Origin: Cryptomeria japonica
Lineage: Eukaryota > Streptophyta > Pinopsida > Cupressales > Cupressaceae
Direction: 5' to 3'
Length of the DNA: 64,000 nucleotides
Assembly (NCBI RefSeq): GCF_030272615.1
Contig: NC_081415.1
Coordinates: 365,931,667-365,995,666 of the forward strand
The notes under the pieces are model-generated. The model did no database searches and was not told the origin of the DNA. It saw nothing but the letters and a program-made list of their open reading frames with translations. Both the position numbers and the translations under genes were made by a program. Of the stretch, positions 46,290 through 57,515 are shown piece after piece. Numbering within the stretch: the first letter of the stretch is position 1; each line of letters starts with the position of its first letter.

Positions 46290-48569
46290 GCTAAGACAAA
46301 TACAAAAGCTGCATTTCATAGGCCAAAAATGGCCACCCAACTAATTGAACATCTCAAAGCTTGGTTGTTCAAACTAACCAGACACCAGTACTAGGTAGTG
46401 CTTGGGTTTGTCAATGGGACATTGGCTCAAATTGACCAAGATATAGCATGAAACACCTCAATGGGAACAAAGAGAGTCTAAATCACTGTACTTGCAACAA
46501 GATTTCTAAATGGGGGGAAAAATCACTTATAGTCATTGTCCCTTGGTCAATTTTCCCTTTCCGAGTTCCCTCACCTCTTGCTCCGGCTTTCCTCCTGCCA
46601 AATGGTTTCTATTCTTCCTCCTCGACTCAATGGCCTTGCAACACTCGTCCAGTGAAGTCTTGCAACTCTCCACTCAGGGGCTGAATGTAGTGGTTCTCGA
46701 TGCAACTCTCCAGTTAGGGTCTCGGTGTAGTATGCTATGTCGTGCTCTTATGTGCGTGCGTGAAAATTTGAAAATATATAGTTTATATATATGCTAGTTC
46801 AACATATAGTTTATATACAAAATATATATGTTATGACAACATATAGTTTATTTTATTTTCTATAAAATATAATTTTTGTATGGTGGCTTGCGGAGCTTAT
46901 ATAGTTGGTTTTCTCTTTCTTTATAATTTTTGATGATTTATTTCCTATGACATGATTGAATATTATCTACAGCCCTAGTGATTGTTAAAAAAGGCTTATG
47001 ATATGTGATGTTTAATCATTATGTATTTCTAAGAACCAGGGATTGAAATACTACTTTAGTAAAGATTGAGCTATCTGATATTTTGTCATTTAAACATCAT
47101 GGAAGAAATGATTGCAATCAATGTCTTATTAATGTTACCTGCAAGGTTTCTTTTCCTATTTGTTTTGGTCCTAGTTTTTACATTGGTCTATTACAGTAAT
47201 GGGGAGCATATCTAGTGAATCATTTCTTCCAGTCTCTTTGATTCTTGTCCTTGTGCATAACGAGTTTTCTTCTATCATATGATTAATTGATTGTTGGTTT
47301 AAAACACTCATTGCAACTAACATGGATATGAATTATGATGTGGGTGTGAGAAGGGATTGTTGAATATTCAGGAATAGTTTAGGAAAGTACTCCTTAATCC
47401 AAATGAGTCATTTTTTATCATGGAATGTGCTAAGAGACTTTAAAAACATATTCATTCTAGTTAATATTAACACATCTAAAGCATACCAAAGGCACTTCGG
47501 AGATATGCTATGAAATAAAGAATATTGTTTAGGTGATGTCAAGTCTTGATCCATGAGGGTAGGAAAATATAGATGCATTGGTACAAAAGGTTCCATTCAA
47601 CCTGGAGGAAATGGATAATTACCTAAGGCGATAATGTGAGATTGGACCAAGTTTATATTATGATACAAATAGCTTGGGAAAAGGGATGATGAAATGGTTA
47701 AGTATGGGAAATTGTAGAGATAGATATAACACCAAGGGAAGAACACTAGAACTAATTTAGCACTATGGATTAATCCAAGACTCAAAATTCCACTAAGAGG
47801 CATCTCTTACCTGTTAAATTAATTACATAGGTGGTTTTATCCTCCAATATAGTGCCATTGGTTAGCTTATCATGTGAACTTCTGCTATAAGTGTGATTAC
47901 CATACACTTTCATAGCATGCATGTGTGGTTTCAAAAGGTTTATATGTTCTTGTGAATTTGAAATAAAGGCATGTTTTGACTTTTCCAATAGGTTTTAGGG
48001 GTTAATTTGACTTGTTTTTAGTATTAGAGTGACAAACCTTGTGGTTTAGGTTCCATAAACAAAATATACTCATTTTTTAGCTTCCTATTATCATCTTTAT
48101 ATCAATGATATTTTTTAAAGATCATCTAAATATTCATTTCTAATGAAAATGCACAAACTAATGTGTAATAGATCAAAGGTGAGGCTCAGAGAGCCTCGTC
48201 TTTTGAAACCATTAACTAAAGAAATGCTAAGAACAATATATGAAAGAGATGAAGATTAAAGAAACTTGTATTATTAGGAAGGATGAGATGCCTTTATATA
48301 GCATGACCTCATGTTTGAGTCTCAAAACCCTACCATATCATCAACGCATGCGTCTAGGCTAACCATGTCAATTTTCACTCCATACAAGCACGTATTGAAA
48401 AAAAACCAACGTTGGCCCCATTCACATGTCATTATGTGGGGTCAACATGAGGAAATACTATTTTTTTGGGAATGACATAACCAAAGATATGATCAAATAA
48501 TATCTAATCATAAATAGTCATAGAGTAATAAGGATTTGATCATATGGAAATTTCTAGGAGAACTACAAT
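46290..48569. other. No element recognised; weak minus-strand remnants
   Basis: The stretch is AT-rich. Minus-strand open stretches at 47408-47988 (KVYGNHTYSRSSHDKLTNG and others) lie in three frames, and I cannot tie them to a family. A small AT tandem (aacatatagttta) occurs at 46785-46850. A minus-strand TATA-like tgctatataaaggc lies at about 48291-48304, suggesting an LTR or promoter remnant. Confidence 0.3.
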
Positions 48570-49140
48570 AGTTGTAACATCATGAATTAACATTAAAAAG
48601 TACATAATGAATTAATTATGTAATGGAATAAAAATTAAAAACGTCATTAATTAATTATGTAATCATATAAGTAAAATATAATTCTATCAAGAAATCAATA
48701 TCAAATAGATAATATAACCACATAGCTCATACATTTCAGTGTCATTGATATTCTTCTTCATCCAACTCCTTGTTTGTATCATCCAATCCAAATTTAAAGG
48801 ACTTAAAAGTCACACTCAAGTATATCATCCAAAATCTCATAGTATCGATTTTCTGAGACTTTTGGATGTATGTCGCTTCTAGATGAAACATTAGTCACCT
48901 GAAAGGCTGCAGTTATCCCAGCATCACAAGTATTCTTTGTGTCATCCAAATTATTTATTCAAAATTTTACAACCATTGCACCACATAGCCTTGTGGTGTT
49001 TCACCTGCAATATGTCAAACATGTAAAAATTATTGCATCGTTAGTTGATAAACATATTTATTCTTCATCAAATGTATGCAAAGAAAAAAAACTCAGCATA
49101 TATATACATCAATATAATTGAAAATAGTTAAATAATATGG
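48570..49140 (-). pseudogene. Shrunken copy of the CACTA transposase C-terminal exon
   Basis: The block aligns with 53720-54740 but lacks about 460 bases, joined near 48792. On the minus strand the last codons (LDDTNKELDEEEYQ, stop at about 48745) and the upstream DUF4216 piece survive, while the acidic exon body is gone. The short related words at the junction (aaatttaaaggac against aatttgaaggac) suggest deletion between short repeats. It cannot encode a full domain. Confidence 0.75.
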
Positions 49141-50370
49141 GTGATCAATATTATTGTTAGAAGTTCATTAATAAAAGACATAATAGCAAGACTGTCAAAA
49201 TCACTAAGAGTCTTATACGCATATTAATCATAGGAGATAACTCTTCAAATACTCATGAACACTATATGTGGTGTAAATGTGGCTCCCATAAGGATTGAGA
49301 CCAACATAGAGTTTCAAATTAAAGTCAGAATAGGTCATATGAAACATAAATAATTTATTTAAGAGAGCCAATTTTGACTAAACACTTCTAAAACAGTATA
49401 TCAATAGAACCCTATATGAATCACATCGATCACGGGAGGGTCTTTCAGACTTGAGCAATATGGGATTTGATCAGTGTGAAATGTTTATATTAGGTCAATG
49501 TGAAATCCCACCAAGAAAGCAGATTTGCACTTCTATCAGGGAAGGTCATACCAACAAAAGAGTGGACATAAAGAAAAACTAACAATCGGTAGGACTAGAT
49601 ACTATCGGGAAGACATGATAGAGAACATACCGAACAGATAAGTCAGCCCAACAACAGAAATCATAGAATAGATCATCTTTATCCCCCTGAAAAGGTGATA
49701 GTGAAGTTTTGTCCCATCAATGAGACTTGTCCAGACCGAGATGAGGCATGAAGAGACAACCCAATTTCAAAGGTCATGTTGACAAGATAAGAAGCAATTA
49801 ATAGGTATATGCAATACCGATATGCATTGACAGGAAAGCGACTACTAGCTGAACAATTTTATTACAAACCCGACATCAATTGTCCAACTGATGAGATGTG
49901 ATCATTGTGACTCCCAACAATATATCACAGGTGAAGGAAAATCTAAGGACTGCAGGAGATCGGATGGAGTCTCCCTGACGAACAAATATAACAAAGTGGA
50001 GATTATTAAAACAGAACGATGAGGTTAATAGATGTTGAACCGAACCAAACGAAGGTAACCTGTCGATGTCTCCCATAGGCAACACACTACTTAAGTCCTG
50101 GTAATGTATAAATATATGAAGTCACACTGATAAAGGAACCTATCACATCAGTTAGGTCATTCAAAATTCAAAATTTATTAAACATCAAGATCTAATGGAA
50201 GACATTAATTCTACACAGTCGAAGTTCTATGAGAAGAGTATTTGTAGATGGAGCAAGGCATTGGAGAAAGTAAGAATAGGGGAACATGACAGAGAATCCA
50301 GTCAATACCAAGTAAGCAACTAAGGTTTCCTTTTTCTATGCAATTCAATTTGAATTACATTCTGCCATTT
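49141..50370. other. Non-coding leader-like stretch before an unknown reading frame
   Basis: No coding region is recognised. The left edge coincides with the end of similarity to 54740, so foreign DNA probably begins near 49147. Sequence is moderately AT-rich without clear LTR ends or a primer site. Confidence 0.35.
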
Positions 50371-50374
50371 AGAA

Positions 50375-53300
50375 ATGGATAGCCCTACATCCTCTAAAGG
50401 GAAAAAATGAAAAGGGGAAACAAGTGGGATGAAGGAAAAAAATAGAAAACACAGAAAGGGAAAACTCCAAAGAAACCAGAGGAGATTGAGATAGACGAGA
50501 TAGTTGAAGAAAGGAAACTAAATTAGAATCTGGTTTACTAATTACCCGGTTTGGCAGATAGGGCCAAAAGAACAGTCCAGTTGAACCCTAGTGCTAGTAA
50601 ACTCAAGGAAAAATACCAGCATGTGGGGTACATATGGACTAATATTCAAGGATTTGAATTATTACTTTTCCATTATTTGAGAAGAGTCAGACATGAACCC
50701 ATCTGCAACCTGTGGAGAACGAATTTGGGAAAGATAGTTGTCCCAAATGTATTTGTAAATGTAGATTTGGTCAAGCTTTTGGCCAAATACTATAATTCAA
50801 ATATTAAGGTTATTTTTGATTTGCAAGGACAACCATTTGTATATGTCTCCAAAGGTGCAATTGAGGAAGCCTTTGGTTTTGAAGATGTCTTTGATTATCC
50901 AATTCTATATGAACAATTTAACATGGAATACAAAAGGATGGATACTACCTACAAGGGTTGGAGGTTGCCTTTGTATAGACAAAAAGTAGATGGGAAATCA
51001 GTGCCATTAATGAATGATGATGGGCCACCATTTAGTGTGGAACTATTTAAAAAATATTTTAAGTATACTAATTACATTGCAGGACAAGTATTGGGAGTTG
51101 AAGTCCCAAAATTGATGACAATTGAGCCTATGGTGGTGGCTTCAGATGTTCAAAGCCTCAACCCTAGGAATTTTGGCTATGCAACATTGATTCATTAGAG
51201 GATTCATCAAGCCCTCACAGCAACCAAGAAGGATCTATCCAAAACTTCTTTGATTCACTATTTTGTTCTCATGCATATGGTCTTGTACTATGGATATGAA
51301 AAGGGCATATGGCCAGAAGAGTTGAAAGTAAATCAGCTTGATCAGGAGGGTAAGCCACAACCAATTCAATTATGGACCTCCATTTGGGACAACAGGTTTC
51401 CTAGGTCTAGTTATGTCTACTTTGAAGAATACTTTGTAAAAACTATTTTTAGCATGTTCATTCATCCATGCGATTACTTTTTAACAGAGGAAATCAAGAA
51501 ATTTTTAAGGCCAAAAGACTATGGTGGCCTCAAGATGGTCACACACAATCAGGGAAACTGGTACTGCTACTCTGATGCTACAATAATCAAAGTCTATGGT
51601 TTTGAAGATACACCATTTATATTACCAAGAATCATGCCAAACATAATAGAATACATGGAAATAGTAAGGCAATTGCATTACTCAAACGCCATACATTTAA
51701 GGTCTTATGAAAAACAATTCTTCATGTCAGCCACCATGTGTTTTGGAGATTTCATTGTGCTCACTAAGGTGGGATATGACCTGATATTCGGTAGGTTAAT
51801 CCATTACAATATGAATAAGGCACTACCTAGGAAATATTTTGACCTAGAGGGCTTCATAGATACTGTCAAGAGGGCACAAAAGCTAAGTGGGTATACCCAC
51901 AAGCCCTACCCTAAATAAGATATAATAAGGAACTTAGTTGAGAATGATACCATAAGGGCTATTGAAAGGTATAACATGGACATAGAAGCTAAGATGAGAG
52001 CGATGCAAAGTGTCCAATTCATTTCCTCTGCCAGTGAAGAATCATCTGATGATGAAGGCCCACCCCCATAGCCAAATAAGATTCCAACTTCTAGAGTTGA
52101 ATCTTATCAACCAGTAAACAAAGAAGAAGAATTTGGGGACTTTGCTCAGGAAGACTCTAGATAGCTGGCATGCAACCTTTTTATTTGTGGTGACTAGTTC
52201 ATCTATACATAAGAATTCAAATCCTTTTTGTATAAGTTAAATGGAAAGGCTATGAGAGAAACTGTTGATAAAACTACTAATAGTAATGAAGGACATCTCT
52301 TGGAAACTTTGAGGATGGATATATAATAGGAGATGAGCACCATGATCCTCGAGAAGGGAAGAAATCTCTTAGAAGATGCGGGTGTATTGATATTTCCAGG
52401 ATGGGATTTGAAGTCAGCTTTGGTGTTTGATAGTTTTCTACATGATAGTGGTGCTAAGCACAAATTGATTCCTATAGGTATAACTGAAGTTTTTATTTGA
52501 TCTGGGTTAATCCAGATGAACATTCACTCAAGATTTGGGCATTGTATCCACCACACAAAAAGATAATGATTGTTGATACAAAGAAAGAATTTGGGCCCAT
52601 AATGAATTTTAAGGTTGGTGAAATAGACCCCATAGTCACTGCTGACTTGGGAATTAACATAACCAAAATGAATAAAGCCCAAATGCAATTAATCATGAAA
52701 GAAAGGGATGCTTATAGGTTTGGGAATGTGAGACTAGTGAAAGAAAATGAAACCTTTAAAGACATGTTGAGCTTTAGAGGTCAAAATGCCCATGATCACC
52801 CAAGGAGAGAGCTCATAGCCTAAAGATAAATATAGTAAGCTTAATAAGGAAGAAAACCAACAATTAAAAGGCCAATTGACCACTATTAATAATGATGTCA
52901 TGACAGTGTTTATTCAGAAAAGGTTTAAGAACATGGTGGCATGGATGGACAAGTATTGGACCACTTTTTCACAGATTACTCTTTCTATTTCAGAACATAA
53001 GAGGTTGAAGGGAAGGCTGTAAGAAAAACTTGATGCAATCCAAGAGAGAAGTAGCCCAGATCCAGTCACAATAAAAGAAGTTGAAAGCTTGTTGGAGAAT
53101 CACAACAAATATGTATATCAGTTAATGGATGAGTTAGGGTATTTTGTCTTTGATGATGAAAAGGGGATACCTCCTCTAATGATTGAAGATGGAATGATAA
53201 AGGGTTAGATAAAGTGGGTCCAAGAATTCTAGTGGTTCCTACATAATGCGCTCAAAGCAGCTCAAAAGGGAGATCCAGAAGCTATTAACAACCATATAGA

Positions 53301-53436
53301 AAATATTTTTACTACAAAGATCATGGCCAAGGGAACTACTAAGGAATGTGACACCTATCTCAGTCAAAATAACGTGATCACTTGTCTAAAGTGCACATGT
53401 GTTTACTTAGATATTAAGATATTTGTTACTTTGTAA
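50375..53436 (+). pseudogene. Long reading frame of unknown family (about 1000 codons)
   Basis: It probably starts ATG at 50375 (MDSPTSSKGKK), shifts one base near 50463, then stays largely in one series. Stops lie near 50524, 51196, 51916, 52160, 52328 and 52821. After a lysine-rich head come WTNIQGFELLLFHYLRRVRH, VNVDLVKLLAKYYNSNIKV, VYVSKGAIEEAFGFED, HYFVLMHMVLYYGYEKG, KKFLRPKDYGGLKMV and RKYFDLEGFIDTVKRAQKL. The end is helical (NEENQQLKGQLTTINND, then HNKYVYQLMDELGYFVFDDE). Structure suggests a globular DNA- or protein-binding region plus coiled coil. It may be the accessory frame of a pol-less retroelement; there is no PBS or PPT to prove it. Confidence 0.55.
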
Positions 53437-53719
53437 CCTTCATAATTAGTTTAGTATTAAGAGACTCTTAGAAGGGGTGTGATATGTAAATCATTTTCAA
53501 AAGAGGAATCAATACAAGATAGTCTTTTTACTCTGCAAGTTTAAATTTCAGTGTATGATCCAGTGTGTTAAATTAATTTGTGCTAAAGAAGATATTTTAT
53601 ACTAGATATCAGTTCCCCTATGATTATTAATTCAAGTGATTGTTGTCTTAAATTTCCTCATGAATAAACTATTCATTGTTATAGCATTTTGACAAATAAG
53701 ATTCATTTTGAACGTTAAA
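53437..53719. other. AT-rich 3' flank of the unknown frame
   Basis: No gene is visible. A run such as ttagtattaagagactcttagaagg (palindromic aagagactctt) and T-rich sequence lead up to the start of the CACTA-related block at 53720. Confidence 0.35.
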
Positions 53720-53891
53720 AAGTAACATCATGAATTAACAACATTAAAAATGCATCATGAATTAATTATGTAATGGCATAAAAATTTAAAATATCATGAA
53801 TTAATTATGTAACCATAGAAGTCAAATATAATTCTATCAAGAAATGAATATCAAATAGATAATATAATCACATAACTCATACATTTCAATG

Positions 53892-54960
53892 TCATTGATC
53901 TTCTTCTTCATCCAACTCTTTGTCTGTATCATCCAATCCAGATTCAAAATTGTAAGGATTGGTCATATCATCATCGTCCTCATTGATATCAATTTTGATA
54001 ATTTCATCATCCACACAGATATCATCTTCATGAACATTAACTCCTACATCATCATGATCTAGTTCCTCTTCTTCAACATCTTTGTCGGGCACATCATCAA
54101 CTAACGGTTGATCCTGATCATCATCTACATCATCTTCTAGTTCTTCGGTATCTTCTTCTTCCATAACATTATACTTTACTGGTCTTCCTCTTGGATCATG
54201 TCTAAAAACAAATGACCAACCCGATTTAATTGGAACCGCTGAGTAAAATACCTGCTCACATTGGCTTGGAAGAACATAGGGCTCATTTCTAGCTTGCTCG
54301 ATCGACCTTGTATTAACCATGGTATCATGTTCAATAAAAGTTCTCTTAGGGATCATTTTCATTCAATCATAGCTTGTACCATTGGACGATGAACATAACT
54401 AATTTGAAGGACTTAAAGTCACACTCAAGTATATCATCCAAAATCCCATAGCATCAATTTTGTGAGACTTTTGGATGAAACATTAGTCACCTGAAAGGCT
54501 ATAGTTATCCCAGAATCACAAGTATTCTTCATGTCATCCAACTTTTTTATTCAAAATTTATGACCATTGCACCGCATAGCCTTGTGGTGTTTCACCTACA
54601 ATATGTCAAACATGTAAAAATTATTGCATCGTCAATTGATAAACATATTTTTTCTTGGCCGAATGTATGCAAAGAAAGAAAACTCAACATATATATACAT
54701 CAATATAATTAAAAATAATTAAATAATATGGGTGATTAATATATTTATACGTACCTGTTTATCTCTTAAACCATATGCTAAATCAATTTCCCTTGGTGTA
54801 ACATTGGAATCTCCATTATGATGAGCTTCTTTAACCAATGAAGCCACACCTTCCCATGTTAATGCACAACTAGATTGTTGACATCATTAAATTCATATCG
54901 TCATCAAATCAAGATTTTTTGTGACGTACAAATGTAGTGCATCCCACTCTCGACCAACTC
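53892..54960 (-). pseudogene. TNP2-type CACTA transposase, C-terminal exons with DUF4216
   Basis: Minus-strand exons: about 54960-54893 (VGREWDALHLYVTKNLD), 54869-54755 (TWEGVASLVKEAHHNGDSN, gt donor), a piece ending GITIAFQ near 54490, then a DUF4216-like DDILECDFKSFKLVMF block (about 54440-54390). The last exon has NEPYVLPSQCEQVFYSAVP and FRHDPRGRPVKYNV, then an acidic tail to the stop at 53892. That final block is characteristic of plant En/Spm TNP2 proteins. A one-base shift separates DUF4216 from the last exon. Only about 560 bases remain to the CACTA end, so the DDE core (Transposase_21) has been deleted. Confidence 0.75.
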
Positions 54961-55229
54961 TATAAAAAAAATTGAAATTCACAAACGACATATAATTATT
55001 TAATTACCACGGTATACGACCTTAATTTATAATTGATGTACCTGAAAAACCTAACATCCCACTACCAATGATCTTATAATTATTTTCCAAAAGACAATCT
55101 GAAGAGACACCTTTGCTGGGTCTTCTTCTTATATATATATGAAATGTTGTGATAAGTCTTCCCGGAGAACTAATTCAACATGCAGCCCTATTAGAACTCC
55201 TTGTTCAATCAAATCATATCTAAAATCAC

Positions 55230-55518
55230 ATCTATCGCAATTAAAAACCATTTGTCAGAACCTTGACGAACACTAACAATATACCCATCGGCCCATAAAT
55301 TAAGGTGGCGCTAACCATATACCCGTCGGTCCACAAATTAGAGTGTATGTCAAAATAGAGACGAAAATCAAGGAGCGTCACAATTTATACAAACATCGGG
55401 CATAAATTTAAAAAACAATGAAATTCTCATGTTAAATACATAGGTACCCGATGATACATTTGATTATTGGACTTTTGTCGAAAAGTTTCATCGGATTTTA
55501 CAATCAAATGAGTTAGTG
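55230..55518. repeat. CACTA right terminal and subterminal region
   Basis: The 290 bases before the TTAGTG terminus carry cgacgaa-type words in both orientations (ccttgacgaac, cccatcgg, cccgtcgg, gagacgaaa, acatcggg, tgtcgaaaag, catcgg), as at the left end. They are likely transposase/TNPA binding sites. Confidence 0.7.
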
Positions 55519-56613
55519 TGCCTTTACGAGAGCTAGAGGAGACCCGTTATGATCCTAGCAATAAGGACTCAAAAGGGAAGTTCACACATAAGCTCAAGAG
55601 AAACATATGGTGAGTGTCTTTGAGAGAGATTCTTCCCCCTCCTTGCACTGAGAGAATAGTAGTGTTTAGAGATGAACCAGATAGAGTTCTATTTTAAATT
55701 GGTGCTAGTAAGGGTACCGTTTGAGTGGTCATAATCACCAACATTTTCCACTCCATTAAAGGAGGTCTCCCATCTTGTAGAGGTTACGCTCTAGAAGTTT
55801 TCATGCACCATATAGGTACTAAGGAAGACATGATGTCATTATGACAGCATGTAACACTCGTCGCTTGCAACTTTCATCATAAAAACATTTATTTATAGTG
55901 GCTTGGATTAATTGGCTTTATTCGTTGCCACTTAGGTCATTCCCTCTCACTTGGCTTTATAAGCTACTCAAGAGGTAGGCCCTCTAAAGTTATGCACTAC
56001 TTGAAATAAAATAAAAAGACTACGGGGGTTTGGCTTTTTGATCACCCAATTAAGGGGAGAGCATATACCTACCACTTTTTACCTTAAGACACAAAAGAAA
56101 GAATTAATTGTCCCCTAGATTAAAAACTAGATGCCTATTTTAAGAAAAAACAAGCACAAAGTTTTGTTGATTGAGTTTTCAGCACGCGAATATGCAATAA
56201 AGCTATTAGTAGTTTGTAGGTTGAGATCTTTGACCTGTGGAACAATAACCTGCAAACAACAATTAAACACTCAGTTGCAGAAAAAATAATTTTTAATAGA
56301 AGAAATCATATGCGCTATTATGAGAATTGAATGAACTGAACTACTAACTATATGCGCTACTCTGAAATGCAAATGCACAGAAGTGAAAACAAAATGTGCG
56401 GAAATTGAATGCGTGACTGTAAATATTAAATGTTTTGAAATAAAGGTCATATGTGCTAAAATAAGTTACATATTCATTGTTCTGAGTGTTAAAAGCGCTA
56501 TTCTGGAATCTTTGTGTTGTCCTAATCGATGAGCTAAATCAGGTGTTGTATGTGCAAAAATGTGTTCTCTGTTCATCGAAATACCTGCAAATGAAAGTTC
56601 AAATTATGTGAAT
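55519..56613. repeat. Repeat Y, copy 1, right part
   Basis: It begins with the duplicated TGC and matches 59627-60757 of copy 2 (tgcctttacgagagctag against tgcctttgcgagagctag) down to gaaagttcaaatt. No coding region is visible. The 56170-56600 part holds the periodic atgtgcta/atgcgct words. It ends where gag sequence of a minus-strand gypsy begins. Confidence 0.85.
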
Positions 56614-57137
56614 TCCATGCTCATAGTACATAATTCCCTTATATGATCTTGTGGATCCGAGTCACCCATGTACTTTTCATACTTGGGTATTTCACTATTT
56701 GGAGGGAATGGAATCATGTTGAGCCTCCTATCAAAGGGGCAAGGACATAAGTCCTCCAATGAGTACCTTCGTGTGGTAATTCCATGTTGCATGTCTTGGA
56801 TTTGTTGTTGTAACACTTGCATTTGTTCTGTGAGTGCAGTAAGTGGGTTACTCTCATTGTTTTTATCATGATCATTGGTATTATTGTTATGTGTTCTTGG
56901 CTCTTCTCTTGTCTCGTGGTGTTGTTGTGTTAACTGGTCCATATCAAAATCTGCAGGAATTTTAACACCTTTTCTTGATAGCATGAGGAAGTATTTTTCC
57001 TTGTCGGATTCTATGAGTTTTTCCACAAGTTTTTGGAAACTGGTATTTTGTTGGGCCTCTTGAATTAGGTCTTTAGTGATTTCATCCTCGCTAGTATCTA
57101 GATGCGTGTAAAAGGGGTTGGTTCCTCTGCATCTCAT
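56610..57137 (-). pseudogene. Tat/Athila-like gypsy gag, N-terminal part
   Basis: The minus strand reads from 57137 (MRCRGTNPFYTHLD), through a glutamine-rich coiled stretch (ALTEQMQVLQQQIQDMQ), to CPFDRRLNMIPFPPNSE, IPKYEKYMGDSDPQDHIRE and TMSMEF, where it breaks off at the edge of repeat Y. The MIPFPP/KYxKYxGxxDPxDHIRxF block opens the capsid domain of Tat- and Athila-type gags. It is an unbroken 175-codon frame. The break after TMSMEF is a junction, not a natural end. The PBS at 60783-60802 is on the same strand and may belong to it. Confidence 0.75.
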
Positions 57138-57515
57138 ATTTTGGTTGTGATTGTAGTTCTTGTTCCCTATGCTTTTGAGCTCAAGTTGTAACCGACATAC
57201 AAATCATTTGTTGAAAGACTCAATAGATTATTAGTTCTTGAGGTAAATATACCAATTTGATTTTCCCACCTTGATTGAGAGATTGGGATAACCCTGATCT
57301 TTAGTCCAAAGTGTGTAATCTCAAAGGTTCTTCATCAAACTCATTTCTATGATCGCGTAGATAATTGCAATAGTTGTGTAGGAATGTGCTATGTTTTAGC
57401 AAGAGTGCGGTTAATGTAAAGAAACTTCCTTTTCTTCAAGATTTGTTTTTGACTAGGCCTTTTCCTCTTCAAGTCTCTCTTTTGACTGAGCTTCTTCCTC
57501 TTCAAGTGACGAGGG
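57138..57515 (-). other. Upstream part of the gag reading frame or leader
   Basis: Sequence between the gag frame and repeat Y copy 2 includes a repeated cttcctcttcaagt word (57420-57505). On the minus strand this reads lysine- and glutamate-rich sequence (LEEEEAQSKERLEEEK), perhaps the N-terminal end of gag in another frame. Confidence 0.35.

Larger units (their letters stand above)
9513..55518 (-). mobile_element. CACTA (En/Spm) DNA transposon, 46 kb including nested insertions
   Basis: The left end reads CACTACTATATTTGA and the right end, on the other strand, CACTAACTCATTTGA, an imperfect terminal inverted repeat of about 24 bp. TGC flanks both ends (9510-9512 and 55519-55521), the 3-bp duplication expected for CACTA elements. 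The uninterrupted target survives in repeat Y copy 2 at 59627-59629. Both ends have subterminal CGACGAA/TTCGTCG-like words. Element genes lie on the minus strand: a DUF4216 transposase C-terminus and a TNPA/Transposase_24-like gene. The Transposase_21 catalytic core is not visible, so the copy is non-autonomous. Much of its length is later insertions. Confidence 0.82.

Noticed and set aside
46448-46797. Overlapping plus-strand open stretches of 78 and 95 codons
   Set aside because: No domain, no codon pattern, and low-complexity pyrimidine-rich sequence explains the open frame.
48570-54740. Direct repeats around the unknown frame taken as a pair of LTRs
   Set aside because: The repeats contain DUF4216 transposase exons, lack TG...CA ends, and have no PBS or PPT next to them.
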